Assembly (NCBI GenBank): GCA_963841065.1
Contig: CAWJBI010000031.1
Location: forward strand, 299,720-363,719
DNA: 64,000 nt
Reading direction: 5' to 3'
From: M0108 sp963841065
Lineage (GTDB): Bacteria > Pseudomonadota > Gammaproteobacteria > Chromatiales > Chromatiaceae
Part shown: positions 7,910 to 16,208 of the stretch, one piece after another
Position numbering within the stretch: the stretch's first letter is position 1
How the letters are laid out: each line of letters starts with the position of its first letter
Position numbers and translations under genes: made by a program
Notes under the pieces: model-generated
What the model saw: only the letters and a program-made list of their open reading frames with translations
What the model was told of the DNA's origin: nothing
Databases searched by the model: none

Positions 7910-9063
7910 TGTTCAGACTCAGCCGCTACCTCCACCTGCTCGCCGACCCCGAGCGCCTGGCCCAGGCCGCCGCCGCGCCCCCGGTCACCCCCACCGGCCC
8001 CGTGGTGATCTGGAATCTGATCCGGCGCTGCAACCTCACCTGCGCTCACTGCTACTCGACCTCGGCGGACAAGGACTTTGCCGGGGAGCTGACCACGGCG
8101 GAGGTCAAGGCCGTGATGGCGGACCTGCGGGCCTTTGGGGTCCCCGTCCTCATCCTCTCCGGGGGCGAGCCCCTGATGCGCCCCGATATCTTCGAACTGG
8201 CCCACCACGCCAAGTCCCTGGGCTTCTATCTGGCCCTGTCCACCAACGGCACCCTCATCGACGCGGACCAGGTGGCGCCCATCGCTGCGGTAGGGTTTGA
8301 CTACCTGGGCATCAGCCTGGATGGCCTGGCCGAGACGCACGATCGCTTTCGCCGCCGCCAGGGCGCCTTTCAGGCCTCCCTCCAGGGGTTGCGCCTCTGT
8401 CACGAGGCCGGTCTCAAGGTCGGCATGCGCTTCACCCTCTGTCAGGACAACGCCCAGGACCTGCCGGCCCTGCTGGATCTCATGGGCGAGGAGGGGATCG
8501 ATAAGTTTTATCTGTCCCACCTCAACTATGCCGGGCGCGGCAACAAGCACCGGGAACGGGATGCCTATGCCAGCATGACCCGCGCGGCCATGGATCTCCT
8601 CATCGAGACCGGCTGGTCGCGTATCCAGCGTGGCCAGGCCGTCGAGCTGGTGACGGGCAACAATGACGCGGACGGCGTCTATCTGCTCCACTGGGCCGAG
8701 CGGCACTTGCCGGAACGGCTGGAGGACCTGCGCCAGGTCCTGGTCAAGTGGGGCGGCAATGCCTCGGGCCAGCATATCGCCAACATCGACAACCTGGGCC
8801 AGGTCCATCCCGACAGCTTCTGGTGGAACTATCCCCTGGGCAATGTCCGTGACCGTCCCTTTTCCGCCATCTGGGAGGACCGGACCGATCCCCTCATGGC
8901 GGGGCTCAAACAGCGGCCACGCCCGGTGCGGGGGCGCTGCGGCATCTGCGCCCATCTGGCTATCTGCAACGGCAACACCCGCACCCGGGCCTTCCAGGTC
9001 ACGGGGAACCCCTGGGCCGAGGACCCCGGCTGCTATCTCACGGACGCCGAGATTGGCCGTTAG
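7909..9063 (+). CDS. nirJ: NirJ, radical SAM protein of heme d1 biosynthesis
   Basis: NirJ replaces the two propionate side chains of the didecarboxysiroheme intermediate with oxo groups. The 384-residue protein has the radical SAM cluster motif CNLTCAHCY (Cys41, 45, 48), the GGEPL motif (LSGGEPLMRPD), and a C-terminal SPASM-like cysteine cluster (CGICAHLAICNG ... C) that should hold a second Fe-S centre. Its length and layout match NirJ. TGATG overlap with the preceding gene makes it the last clearly coupled gene of the heme d1 operon. Confidence 0.93.
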   Translation: MFRLSRYLHLLADPERLAQAAAAPPVTPTGPVVIWNLIRRCNLTCAHCYSTSADKDFAGELTTAEVKAVMADLRAFGVPVLILSGGEPLMRPDIFELAHHAKSLGFYLALSTNGTLIDADQVAPIAAVGFDYLGISLDGLAETHDRFRRRQGAFQASLQGLRLCHEAGLKVGMRFTLCQDNAQDLPALLDLMGEEGIDKFYLSHLNYAGRGNKHRERDAYASMTRAAMDLLIETGWSRIQRGQAVELVTGNNDADGVYLLHWAERHLPERLEDLRQVLVKWGGNASGQHIANIDNLGQVHPDSFWWNYPLGNVRDRPFSAIWEDRTDPLMAGLKQRPRPVRGRCGICAHLAICNGNTRTRAFQVTGNPWAEDPGCYLTDAEIGR

Positions 9064-9113
9064 GGCCGCCGCCATCCCGGGTTCTTGCCCCTTCCTAGCC
9101 TGGTTCCTAATCC

Positions 9114-9392
9114 ATGAAAAATATCTTATTGGCCGATACCTCTTCCCTGGAATCAAGGCGCGGCCTGGGCCAGCGCATCGCCTATGGGGTAGCCCTGGGG
9201 TCCTATCTGTGCGCCATCCTCTGCCTGGCCGCCATCTTTGTCTGGCACGGCGAGTTGGGGAGCGAGCACCCCGTGATCGCCAGCTTTGGGGCCAGCCTGG
9301 TCTTCTTCGTCGGGGTCGGCATCGTCCTGCACGTCATAGGCCGTGCCAATCTGCCCAGCCTGAGGTTTGTCCAGGACAAGAACCGACTCTAG
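9114..9392 (+). CDS. Small two-helix membrane protein after nirJ
   Basis: This 92-residue protein is not one I recognise. It has two strongly hydrophobic segments (about residues 23-45 and 55-78) separated by a short loop (HGELGSEHP) and a charged C-terminal tail ending RFVQDKNRL. It starts 50 bases after nirJ on the same strand, with no visible terminator between, so it may belong to the nir transcript. Possible roles, such as a membrane anchor or transport partner for nitrite reductase maturation, are only inference from position. Confidence 0.6.
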   Translation: MKNILLADTSSLESRRGLGQRIAYGVALGSYLCAILCLAAIFVWHGELGSEHPVIASFGASLVFFVGVGIVLHVIGRANLPSLRFVQDKNRL

Positions 9393-9735
9393 CGGCCTAG
9401 GTGATTCTCGGCGAGGTCGAAAAATGGGTTCGTTTCGTAATTTCGCCTTCTCCGAGGTTCCAGGGACTCCGAAAACCCTTAAAAAAGGATGATCCGCGCA
9501 CCGTGACTGGCGCTAATCCATTGGCGTGGTGGCGTTGCGGGAGTTGGGTGGCTTCAAGGTTAACGCGAGTGAGGGCAAGCCAGTTTAGAGCCGTCAATCT
9601 TGACGGTTCCTCATCCTGACCGCCTCAAGCCGGCCACCCCGAGATCGCGGCCCGCATGGGGGGCACAAATGGGGGTACGCAACAAAAAAGGGCCCTTCGG
9701 CCCTTTAATATTCGCGGCTACCCGCTTGTTTTAAT
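9393..9735. other. Intergenic stretch between the nir operon and tRNA-Arg
   Basis: I see no credible gene here; the short frames have no ribosome site and no family pattern. It contains a perfect small dyad, CCGTCAA-TC-TTGACGG (9591-9606), of unknown role, and the tRNA terminator at 9684-9706. The segment does not show clear integrase or att-like repeats despite lying next to the 3' end of a tRNA gene. Confidence 0.5.
9684..9706 (-). terminator. Rho-independent terminator of tRNA-Arg
   Basis: On the minus strand AAAGGGCC-GAAG-GGCCCTTT forms an 8-bp hairpin with a stable GAAG loop, followed by a run of T residues. It lies about 30 bases downstream of the tRNA 3' end. Confidence 0.85.
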
Positions 9736-9812
9736 TGGCGCGCCCGGAGAGATTCGAACTCCCGACCCTCTGGTTCGTAGCCAGATACTCTATCCAACTG
9801 AGCTACGGGCGC
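9736..9812 (-). tRNA. tRNA-Arg (anticodon ACG)
   Basis: The 77-base minus-strand sequence folds as a tRNA. The acceptor stem GCGCCCG pairs with CGGGCGC, the D arm is GCTCAGTTGGATAGAGT, the anticodon stem-loop is TCTGG-CTACGAA-CCAGA giving anticodon ACG, the T arm is GGGAGTTCGAATCTC-type, and CCA is encoded. ACG is converted to ICG by TadA in bacteria and reads CGU/CGC/CGA. The gene has its own sigma-70-type promoter and terminator, so it is a single-gene unit. Confidence 0.96.
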
Positions 9813-9827
9813 GTGTTTAAGCGGTTT

Positions 9828-9856
9828 ATTATCCCGAAGGGGCGAAAGGCCGTCAA
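9828..9856 (-). promoter_or_regulatory. Sigma-70-type promoter of tRNA-Arg
   Basis: On the minus strand TTGACG (9856-9851) and GATAAT (9833-9828) are separated by exactly 17 bases, close to the housekeeping consensus. Transcription would start about 10 bases upstream of the mature tRNA 5' end. Confidence 0.85.
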
Positions 9857-9922
9857 GCGCGGCGTGGGTTTTCGCCCGAACCAAGAATGGACCCTGATCT
9901 CAGGCTTCGCTACCATGGCGTC

Positions 9923-10336
9923 ATGGTGGACAGACCCACAGGTGTTAGCGTGCAGTTACCTCTTACTCCTTCCGAGCATTGTGTTGTGGTCCTGGGGGCG
10001 AGCCCGAAGCCAGCCCGCTATGCCTATCAGGCCTTGCGGCTGCTGGATGACATGGGCTACCGGGTATTACCAGTGCATCCCAATTTCGAGCTTATCGACG
10101 AGATTCCGGTAACGCCGAGCCTGAACGCTATCCGGGAGCCGGTTCACACCTTGACCCTTTATGTCGGGCCCGAGCGCAGTCGCGACCTGATCACGGATAT
10201 CGTTGCCCTGGCGCCCGGTCGGGTGATCCTCAACCCTGGTACCGAATCGCCGGAGCTTGAAGAGGCCCTGAGCCTGGCGGGTATCCCCAGCGAGCGGGCC
10301 TGCACCCTGGTACTGCTGCGCACGGGGCAATTTTAG
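9923..10336 (+). CDS. CoA-binding-domain (YccU-like) protein
   Basis: This small Rossmann-fold protein of the CoA-binding (succinyl-CoA synthetase-like) family has about 137 residues. The segment HCVVVLGASPKPARYAYQAL carries the GASxxPxR-type nucleotide loop, and VILNPGTESPELEEAL matches the later conserved region. The biochemical role of this family is not known. The ATG at 9923 is preferred; the frame is open to 9887 but those residues lie before the conserved start. mazG follows 8 bases later and is probably co-transcribed. Confidence 0.75.
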   Translation: MVDRPTGVSVQLPLTPSEHCVVVLGASPKPARYAYQALRLLDDMGYRVLPVHPNFELIDEIPVTPSLNAIREPVHTLTLYVGPERSRDLITDIVALAPGRVILNPGTESPELEEALSLAGIPSERACTLVLLRTGQF

Positions 10337-10344
10337 GTTAGGCG

Positions 10345-11148
10345 GTGGCCGAGAGCGAAGCCTATGGCCTGGATGACCTGCTGAGCATCCTGGCGCGGTT
10401 GCGTGACCCCGACAGGGGCTGTCCTTGGGACCGCCAACAGGATTTTCGTAGCCTGCTGCCCTATGTCCTGGAGGAGGCCTACGAGGTTGCCGAGGCTATC
10501 GACCAAGGGGACATGGTTGCCTTGCGCGATGAACTGGGTGATCTCTTGTTCCAGATCGCCTTTCAAGCTCGCTTGGGACAAGAGAGTGGCCATTTCGATT
10601 TCCAGCAGATAGTGGATACCATCTGCGCCAAGATGATCCGGCGCCATCCTCATGTCTTTGCTGAACTGGAACTCGGGGATGTGGCGGCGGTGACTGCCCA
10701 TTGGGAAACGATCAAGGCTGGCGAACGGGCACAACAACCGGCGGAGGCTCCACCGGGTCTGCTTGATGGCGTGGCCCAGGCCTTGCCGGCCCTGGTTCGG
10801 GCGGAAAAGCTACAGCGGCGCGCGGCGCGCGGCGGCTTTGACTGGGATCGGGCAACGGAAGTACTCGACAAGGTGAGGGAAGAGGTGGAGGAGTGCGCCG
10901 AGACCCTGGCCGAGGGCGCCAGCCATCGGGCTCGTGTCCACGAGGTGGGTGATCTGCTCTTCGTCGCCGTCAACCTGGCTCGCCATCTCGGCGTGGATGC
11001 CGAGCAGGCCCTGCGCGCAGCCAATCATCGCTTCGAAAACCGCTTTCGTTATATCGAGCAGGCCCTGCGAGACCAGGGCCGCGCGCCAGGTATCGATGTC
11101 AGGGCGGAAATGGAGCGTCTCTGGGCGGCCGCCAAGGCGGCCGAGTAG
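10345..11148 (+). CDS. mazG: MazG, nucleoside triphosphate pyrophosphohydrolase
   Basis: MazG hydrolyses (d)NTPs to monophosphates and pyrophosphate, and affects pools of abnormal nucleotides and ppGpp in E. coli. The 267-residue protein has the two tandem MazG domains. The first has CPWDRQQDFRSL and LEEAYEVAEAI...ELGDLLFQIAF; the second has VREEVEECAETL and EVGDLLFVAVNLARHLG. These EExxE/ExxD motifs bind Mg. The start is a GTG at 10345, since no ATG fits the conserved N-terminus. Confidence 0.93.
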   Translation: MAESEAYGLDDLLSILARLRDPDRGCPWDRQQDFRSLLPYVLEEAYEVAEAIDQGDMVALRDELGDLLFQIAFQARLGQESGHFDFQQIVDTICAKMIRRHPHVFAELELGDVAAVTAHWETIKAGERAQQPAEAPPGLLDGVAQALPALVRAEKLQRRAARGGFDWDRATEVLDKVREEVEECAETLAEGASHRARVHEVGDLLFVAVNLARHLGVDAEQALRAANHRFENRFRYIEQALRDQGRAPGIDVRAEMERLWAAAKAAE

Positions 11149-11175
11149 GGGTGTCCCCGGGGCTTCCTGGTCGTC

Positions 11176-11184
11176 TGCTATTAT
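11176..11184 (+). promoter_or_regulatory. Extended -10 promoter element
   Basis: TGCTATTAT matches an extended -10 element (TG-N-TATAAT-like) in an AT-rich island about 65 bases upstream of the NUDIX gene. No convincing -35 is visible, which is acceptable for extended -10 promoters. Confidence 0.45.
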
Positions 11185-11250
11185 ATTTATCACAAGTCCA
11201 GCAGCCTGTTAGATCGATTTCTTGATTTAAATTCCTCAGGGTTTTTTCCC

Positions 11251-12105
11251 ATGAGCTACCTCGACCACGTCCGTGCCTGCAACCGCTGGGACCCCCGCCA
11301 ATTCGTGCCATTCCGGGTCGATGGTGAAAAGGTCGGTCTGATCCGCCGCGACTTTGTCCCCCATCTGCGTGACTGCCCGGACGTCCTGAGCGCCGGAGAG
11401 GAGGGCGTGGATTGGGTACATGCGGCGACAGGGCTGGAGGAGCGATCCCGGGTGCTGCATGAACTCCTCCTGGACCTGCATGCCCAGGGCATCATTGGCC
11501 ACATCCATGGAGAGCGCTACCCGATCTCCGCCAAGACCCGGCTCCAGCCGCGGCTGCTGATCGACCGCTCCGCCGCACCCTATTTTGGCGTAAGGGCTTA
11601 TGGGCAACACCTCAACGGCTTTGTGCGTTCGCGGGATGGTCTCAAGCTGTGGGTCGCGCGCCGCGCCCCCGACCGCCGCGTGTTTCCCGACCATCTGGAT
11701 AATCTTGCCGCGGGTGGTCTGCCTTGGGGCCTGGGTCTGACGGAGAATATCCGCAAGGAGTGTCAGGAAGAGGCGGGGATGCCCGAGTCCCTCTCGTCAC
11801 AGGCGGTGGCGGTCGGAGCCGTGACCTATTGCGTGGAGGGGCAGCATGGCCTCAAGCCAGATGTCATGTATTGCTACGACTTGGAGTTGCCGGCGGATTT
11901 CCTGCCCGTCAACACGGATGGCGAGGTGGCGGGGTTCGAGTTGCAACCCATCGAGGAGGTGATGGCCAGGGTCCGGGATACTGAAGACTTCAAGATAAAC
12001 TGCAATCTGGTCATCATCGACTTCCTGATCCGCCATGGCCTCATCGGGCCGGACGAACCGGATTACCTGGATCTGATCCAGGGGCTAAGGTCGCCCTTAC
12101 CCTGA
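11251..12105 (+). CDS. NUDIX hydrolase with DUF4743 N-terminal domain
   Basis: This 284-residue protein combines an N-terminal DUF4743 domain (about residues 1-120, starting MSYLDHVRACNRWDPRQFVP) and a C-terminal NUDIX domain with a modified box (GLGLTENIRKECQEEAG). It resembles the NUDIX part of yeast Tnr3-like proteins, which in known cases removes damaged thiamine diphosphate forms (oxothiamine diphosphate). Such a housekeeping repair role is plausible but not shown here. It stands alone between mazG and ispG and has its own promoter-like element. Confidence 0.8.
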   Translation: MSYLDHVRACNRWDPRQFVPFRVDGEKVGLIRRDFVPHLRDCPDVLSAGEEGVDWVHAATGLEERSRVLHELLLDLHAQGIIGHIHGERYPISAKTRLQPRLLIDRSAAPYFGVRAYGQHLNGFVRSRDGLKLWVARRAPDRRVFPDHLDNLAAGGLPWGLGLTENIRKECQEEAGMPESLSSQAVAVGAVTYCVEGQHGLKPDVMYCYDLELPADFLPVNTDGEVAGFELQPIEEVMARVRDTEDFKINCNLVIIDFLIRHGLIGPDEPDYLDLIQGLRSPLP

Positions 12106-12166
12106 GCCATGGGCCGACTTCCAGCCAGGCCTCAAGAAACAAACTTAAGCTATTGCCAGGTCAGAT

Positions 12167-13408
12167 ATGTTTCCTCATCGCCATCCCACTACCGCCGTCC
12201 AGGTCGGCCCTGTTCAGATCGGGGGCGGCGCGCCCCTGGTGGTCCAGTCCATGACCAATACGGATACCGCCGATGTCGCCGCCAGTGTGCGCCAGGTCGC
12301 GGAACTGGCCCGCTCCGGTTCGGAACTGGTGCGCCTAACGGTCAACAATGAAGAGGCCGCCCGCGCCGTCCCGGCCATTCGCGAGGCCTTGGACGCCCTG
12401 GGGCTGGATGTCCCACTGATCGGGGATTTCCACTTCAATGGCCACCGGCTGCTTAGCGACTACCCCGAATGCGCCCAGGCTCTGGCCAAGTATCGCATCA
12501 ACCCGGGCAATGTGGGCCGCGGCGAGAAGCGCGACAGCCAGTTCGCCACCCTGATCGAACTCGCCATTCGCCATGAGCGGCCGGTGCGGATCGGGGTCAA
12601 TTGGGGCAGCCTTGACCCGGAATTGGTGGCGCGCCTCATGGACGCCAATGCCCGTTTGACCCGGCCGGCGGCGGTTCGTGAAGTGACTTACGAGGCCATG
12701 GTCACCTCCGCCCTGGAGAGTGCCCGTCAAGCAGAGGCCATCGGGCTGGGGCGCGATCGCATCGTCCTCTCTTGCAAGATGAGCGGGGTCCAGGACCTGA
12801 TTACCGTCTATCGCCGCCTGGCGGAGCGGGGTGATTATGCCCTGCACCTGGGCCTGACCGAGGCGGGTATGGGCGCCAAGGGTATCGTTGCCTCTACCGC
12901 CGCGCTGGCCGTGCTGCTCCAGGAGGGTATCGGGGACACCATTCGCGTCTCCCTGACCCCCGAGCCTGGCGCGCCGCGTAGCCGCGAGGTGGAGGTCGCC
13001 CAAGAGATCCTCCAGGCCCTGGAGTTGCGGGCCTTCGCCCCCCAGGTCACCGCCTGCCCTGGGTGTGGACGCACCACTAGCACCGCCTTTCAGCAGCTTG
13101 CCCTGGACATCCAGAATCATTTACGGCAACGCCTGCCGGAATGGCGCCGGGCTTACCCCGGCGTGGTCGCCATGCGGGTGGCCGTCATGGGCTGCGTCGT
13201 CAATGGCCCGGGTGAGAGCAAGCACGCCAACATCGGCATCAGCCTACCGGGCAATGGCGAGAGGCCCGCCGCCCCCGTCTATATCGATGGCGAGAAGGTG
13301 ACCACGCTGAAGGGGGAGGGCATTGCCGAGGACTTTATTCACATGGTGGATCAGTATGTGGCGGAACATTACGCCACTCTCCGAGACGGGCTCAGGTCGG
13401 GTGCTTAG
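12167..13408 (+). CDS. ispG: IspG (GcpE), 4-hydroxy-3-methylbut-2-enyl diphosphate synthase
   Basis: IspG is a [4Fe-4S] enzyme of the MEP isoprenoid pathway that reduces methylerythritol cyclodiphosphate to HMBPP. The 413-residue protein has the N-terminal TIM-barrel signature VQSMTNTDTADV and a C-terminal Fe-S domain with CPGCGRTT and VMGCVVNGPGES supplying the cluster cysteines. Its length and layout match the short, two-domain bacterial form. The isoprenoids would feed quinones and, in phototrophic relatives, carotenoids. Confidence 0.96.
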   Translation: MFPHRHPTTAVQVGPVQIGGGAPLVVQSMTNTDTADVAASVRQVAELARSGSELVRLTVNNEEAARAVPAIREALDALGLDVPLIGDFHFNGHRLLSDYPECAQALAKYRINPGNVGRGEKRDSQFATLIELAIRHERPVRIGVNWGSLDPELVARLMDANARLTRPAAVREVTYEAMVTSALESARQAEAIGLGRDRIVLSCKMSGVQDLITVYRRLAERGDYALHLGLTEAGMGAKGIVASTAALAVLLQEGIGDTIRVSLTPEPGAPRSREVEVAQEILQALELRAFAPQVTACPGCGRTTSTAFQQLALDIQNHLRQRLPEWRRAYPGVVAMRVAVMGCVVNGPGESKHANIGISLPGNGERPAAPVYIDGEKVTTLKGEGIAEDFIHMVDQYVAEHYATLRDGLRSGA

Positions 13409-13445
13409 CTTAGCCCGTGGCCCGAGGCTGGAAAGCTACCGTGGC

Positions 13446-13892
13446 TCAAGCCGGCAATATTGACACCACCCGATGGTGAAAGCGCGGGGAATCCGGCGCA
13501 ACCGTCTGGCCATCGGCGTCGGCGTACTGGGTAATGCCGATGATGAAGGGCGTCATCTCGGCGCCGCCGACCCGGCAGTGGGTGCCGTCTGGATCGATCG
13601 CGGGATGGCGCAGGGCATTGGCCATTTGCGCGGCGGCGCGAGAGGGGCCATCGTGCCGATAGAGGGCCTCGTTCAGCAGGATGGCGGTGCGCGAGTCCAC
13701 GCGCAGGATGCAGCGTGTATCCGCCTGCGCCAGTTTCACCATTCCGCCGTAGGAGCGGGTCTTGCCGGTAGTGGAGCCCCATTGGGGGGCTAGATCGCTG
13801 AGAAAGGTGATCAGCCCCCGATCCACGATCAGGGCATTGGCCACGGCCAGCAGGCAGCGGGAATTGGCCGCCGCCAGGGTTGCGCTATCCAT
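13446..13892 (-). CDS. Unrecognised 148-residue protein next to pap
   Basis: I do not recognise this protein. It has no signal peptide or membrane segment. Its features are an N-terminal helical region (LAAANSRCLLAVANALIVD), a middle part with KTRSYGGMVKLAQADTRCIL, and a His-containing C-terminus (DSPRFHHRVVSILPA). Four cysteine-containing or His positions could bind metal, but no known motif is visible. It lies 22 bases downstream of pap on the same strand and is probably co-transcribed, which hints at a link with polyphosphate or nucleotide metabolism. Confidence 0.55.
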   Translation of the reverse strand: MDSATLAAANSRCLLAVANALIVDRGLITFLSDLAPQWGSTTGKTRSYGGMVKLAQADTRCILRVDSRTAILLNEALYRHDGPSRAAAQMANALRHPAIDPDGTHCRVGGAEMTPFIIGITQYADADGQTVAPDSPRFHHRVVSILPA

Positions 13893-13914
13893 GGGTCTTC
13901 CTCGTCGTTTTGAG

Positions 13915-15510
13915 CTATTTCTTGGCCTTCTTCTCTTTCCCTGGATTCTCCCTTACCGGATTATCATTTTCTATCGGGCGCTTGACGCAGGCGACATAAC
14001 CGCTGTTGCCACTGAAGCTGCCATCCTCAAGGGCCGTGCGCAGGGCGTCGCGGAGCGTGGTCAGGATCTTGATGCGGGCAAAGGGCTTGTCATCGCCCTC
14101 GATCAGGGTCCAGGAGGCGGATTCCGTGCTGGTATAGACCACCATGTCGTTGATGGCGGTGCGATACTGGGGCGCCTTGTCCCGGTTGCGCCAGTCCTCG
14201 GCGGTGATCTTATACTTCTTGTAAGGTACGGCTTCCCGTTCCTTGAAACGCCGCAACTGTTCCTCGTCGCTGACCTGGAGCCAGAATTTGACCAGGACCA
14301 CACCGCTTTCGACCAGTTGTTCCTCGAATTGATTGATTTCCTCATAGGCGCGGCGCCATTCGGCATCGGTCGCGAAGCCCTCGACGCGTTCCACCAGCAC
14401 CCGGCCATACCAGGAGCGGTCAAAGATACTGATGTAACCGGAGCGGGGGATATGGCGCCAGAAGCGCCAGAGGTAATGGTGAGCCTTTTCCTCGTCGGTG
14501 GGGGCGGCGATGGGAATGGCGCGGTAGAGACGGGCATCGATAGCGGTGGTGAAACGACGGATAGCGCCCCCCTTGCCGCCAGCGTCGGCGCCCTCGAAGA
14601 CGATAACCAGGGAACGCCGCTTTTTGTAGGCCTCCCAGCAGAGGCCATTGAGTTCGCTTTGTAGCTTGGCCAATTCGGTACGGTAGATGTCACAGGCCAG
14701 CTTTTGCTCCAGATCGAGATGATCCAGGACCGTGATCCGGGCCTCGGGGCTGGCCGGCAGTTCCAGTTGGCCCGAGGTGGCGGGCGGCTCCATGGGCGGC
14801 GCTTCGCTCAAACGCTGCTTGATGGCATGGAGCAAGGTCTTACCCATGGTCAGGTCACGATAACGAGTGTCCCCGGCCTCGATCAGGTACCAGGGTGAGA
14901 TGCCCCGATCGGTGTGACGAATCATGCGCTCCGCCACATACTCGAAGTGGGCATAGTGTTCCCGTTCCTTGCCCTTTTGCGGCAGCATCTTCCAGCGGCT
15001 GCGGTCGTCGCGCTCCAACTCCTTGAGGCGGTCCTGCTGTTCTCTCTCGGACAGGTGAAACCAGAACTTGATGATCAGGGCCCCGTCCTGGATCAGCATG
15101 CGCTCGAATTCGACGATGCGGTTAAGTTCGCCGTCCAACTCCGCGTCGCTACAGAGGTTATGGATCCGGTGCTCCAGGGGTGCCAGGTACCAGCCGCCAA
15201 AGAGGATGGCCATCTCGCCGCGTGGCGGCATGGAGCGCCAGAAACGCCAGTAGCGTGGACGCTGACGTTCCTCGTCCGTTTCATCCCAATAGGCAAAGGA
15301 CTGGAGGCCGCGGGCATCGAGCCATTCGTGCAACCGGTTGACCACCCCGCCCTTGCCAGCCCCCTCTACCCCGGCGACTAGGATGATGACCGGGATGTCG
15401 GTCTGCAACAGCTCGCGCTGGACCAGGAGCAACTGGGTGCGCAGCTCCTCCTGTTCGGTGTTGAAGGTCTCCTTAGCGACCTTACGGCCAAGCTTGATGG
15501 CTTCAAACAT
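13915..15510 (-). CDS. pap: Polyphosphate:AMP phosphotransferase (two-domain PPK2)
   Basis: PAP transfers phosphate from polyphosphate to AMP, giving ADP; with adenylate kinase it allows ATP regeneration from polyphosphate. The 531-residue protein has two PPK2 domains, each with a P-loop: VAGVEGAGKGG at about residues 45-55 and FEGADAGGKGGAIRRF near residue 305. Lid-type segments such as YWRFWRSMPPRGEM and LWRFWRHIPRSGYISIFDRSWYG also occur in both halves. This is class II PPK2 architecture, slightly longer than the about 500-residue norm because of a lysine-rich C-terminal tail. It fits an organism storing polyphosphate and PHA. Confidence 0.93.
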   Translation of the reverse strand: MFEAIKLGRKVAKETFNTEQEELRTQLLLVQRELLQTDIPVIILVAGVEGAGKGGVVNRLHEWLDARGLQSFAYWDETDEERQRPRYWRFWRSMPPRGEMAILFGGWYLAPLEHRIHNLCSDAELDGELNRIVEFERMLIQDGALIIKFWFHLSEREQQDRLKELERDDRSRWKMLPQKGKEREHYAHFEYVAERMIRHTDRGISPWYLIEAGDTRYRDLTMGKTLLHAIKQRLSEAPPMEPPATSGQLELPASPEARITVLDHLDLEQKLACDIYRTELAKLQSELNGLCWEAYKKRRSLVIVFEGADAGGKGGAIRRFTTAIDARLYRAIPIAAPTDEEKAHHYLWRFWRHIPRSGYISIFDRSWYGRVLVERVEGFATDAEWRRAYEEINQFEEQLVESGVVLVKFWLQVSDEEQLRRFKEREAVPYKKYKITAEDWRNRDKAPQYRTAINDMVVYTSTESASWTLIEGDDKPFARIKILTTLRDALRTALEDGSFSGNSGYVACVKRPIENDNPVRENPGKEKKAKK

Positions 15511-15536
15511 AGATATCTCCTTTTATTTTTTTCTAT

Positions 15537-15956
15537 TTACTTAGTCTTGCGGGATGCCGCGATGGGCCTTGGCCGCCCATCGGCGCCCACGGCGACGTAA
15601 GTGATGTTGGCGACGGCCACATGATGGCGGCTCTCGGGATCCATCTCGCGGCGGGCCCAGGCCCGAATCTCGACGCTCACCGAGGTGGTGCCCAAACGCT
15701 GCACCCGGGCATAGATGTCCACCAGATCGCCCACGGCCACGGGGGAGACGAAGCGGAACTCATTGACCGCAATCGTGACCACCCGACCCGCCGCCGCCTG
15801 GACGGCAACCGTGGCTCCGGCGATGTCGGCCTGGGACATAAGCCAGCCGCCGAAGATGTCACCCGCGGCATTGGTATCGGCGGGCATGGCCAAGACCCGG
15901 ATGGCCAGGCGCCATTGGCTGGGATCGCCTTCGTCGAAGAGGTTGGGATCGGGCAT
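15537..15956 (-). CDS. YciA-like acyl-CoA thioesterase (hotdog fold)
   Basis: This hotdog-fold thioesterase has about 139 residues, with MPADTNAAGDIFGGWLMSQADIAG (catalytic Asp region) and a central helix and strands typical of YciA/BACH enzymes that hydrolyse acyl-CoAs. The ATG at 15956 gives the usual N-terminus MPDPNLFDEGDPS; a GTG at 15995 would add 13 residues without family support. It lies 26 bases upstream of the pap start on the same strand, so the two may form a transcription unit. Confidence 0.85.
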   Translation of the reverse strand: MPDPNLFDEGDPSQWRLAIRVLAMPADTNAAGDIFGGWLMSQADIAGATVAVQAAAGRVVTIAVNEFRFVSPVAVGDLVDIYARVQRLGTTSVSVEIRAWARREMDPESRHHVAVANITYVAVGADGRPRPIAASRKTK

Positions 15957-16097
15957 AGGGATTCCGGCTGATCGGGGCCGCCAGAACTGGGGCACTGGCT
16001 GGCGGCGGTTGGGTATCGCGACTGGGCTAACATGGTAACCTCAATAATCACGAATGGGGTCGGATTCTGGCGCCACCAGCGGTCCCGGGAAACATTC

Positions 16098-16106
16098 TGT
16101 TAGACT
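16098..16106 (+). promoter_or_regulatory. Possible extended -10 promoter for phaC
   Basis: TGTTAGACT (TG-N-TAGACT) lies about 100 bases before phaC in the divergent thioesterase/phaC gap. It is the best -10-like element there, but without a clear -35. Confidence 0.3.
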
Positions 16107-16208
16107 TTGCCTAGGCGGCTTCGCGGTGGCAGGTTGGATGTCGCCAGGAAACCGAGAGGTTAGAAGACGTTACCTCGCCCAACACCCGCGGCGAAGCAGG
16201 AGACCCAG

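Noticed and set aside
9736..9812. tRNA-Arg as an integration site of a genomic island
   Set aside because: No integrase gene and no repeat of the tRNA 3' end could be found on either side within the window.
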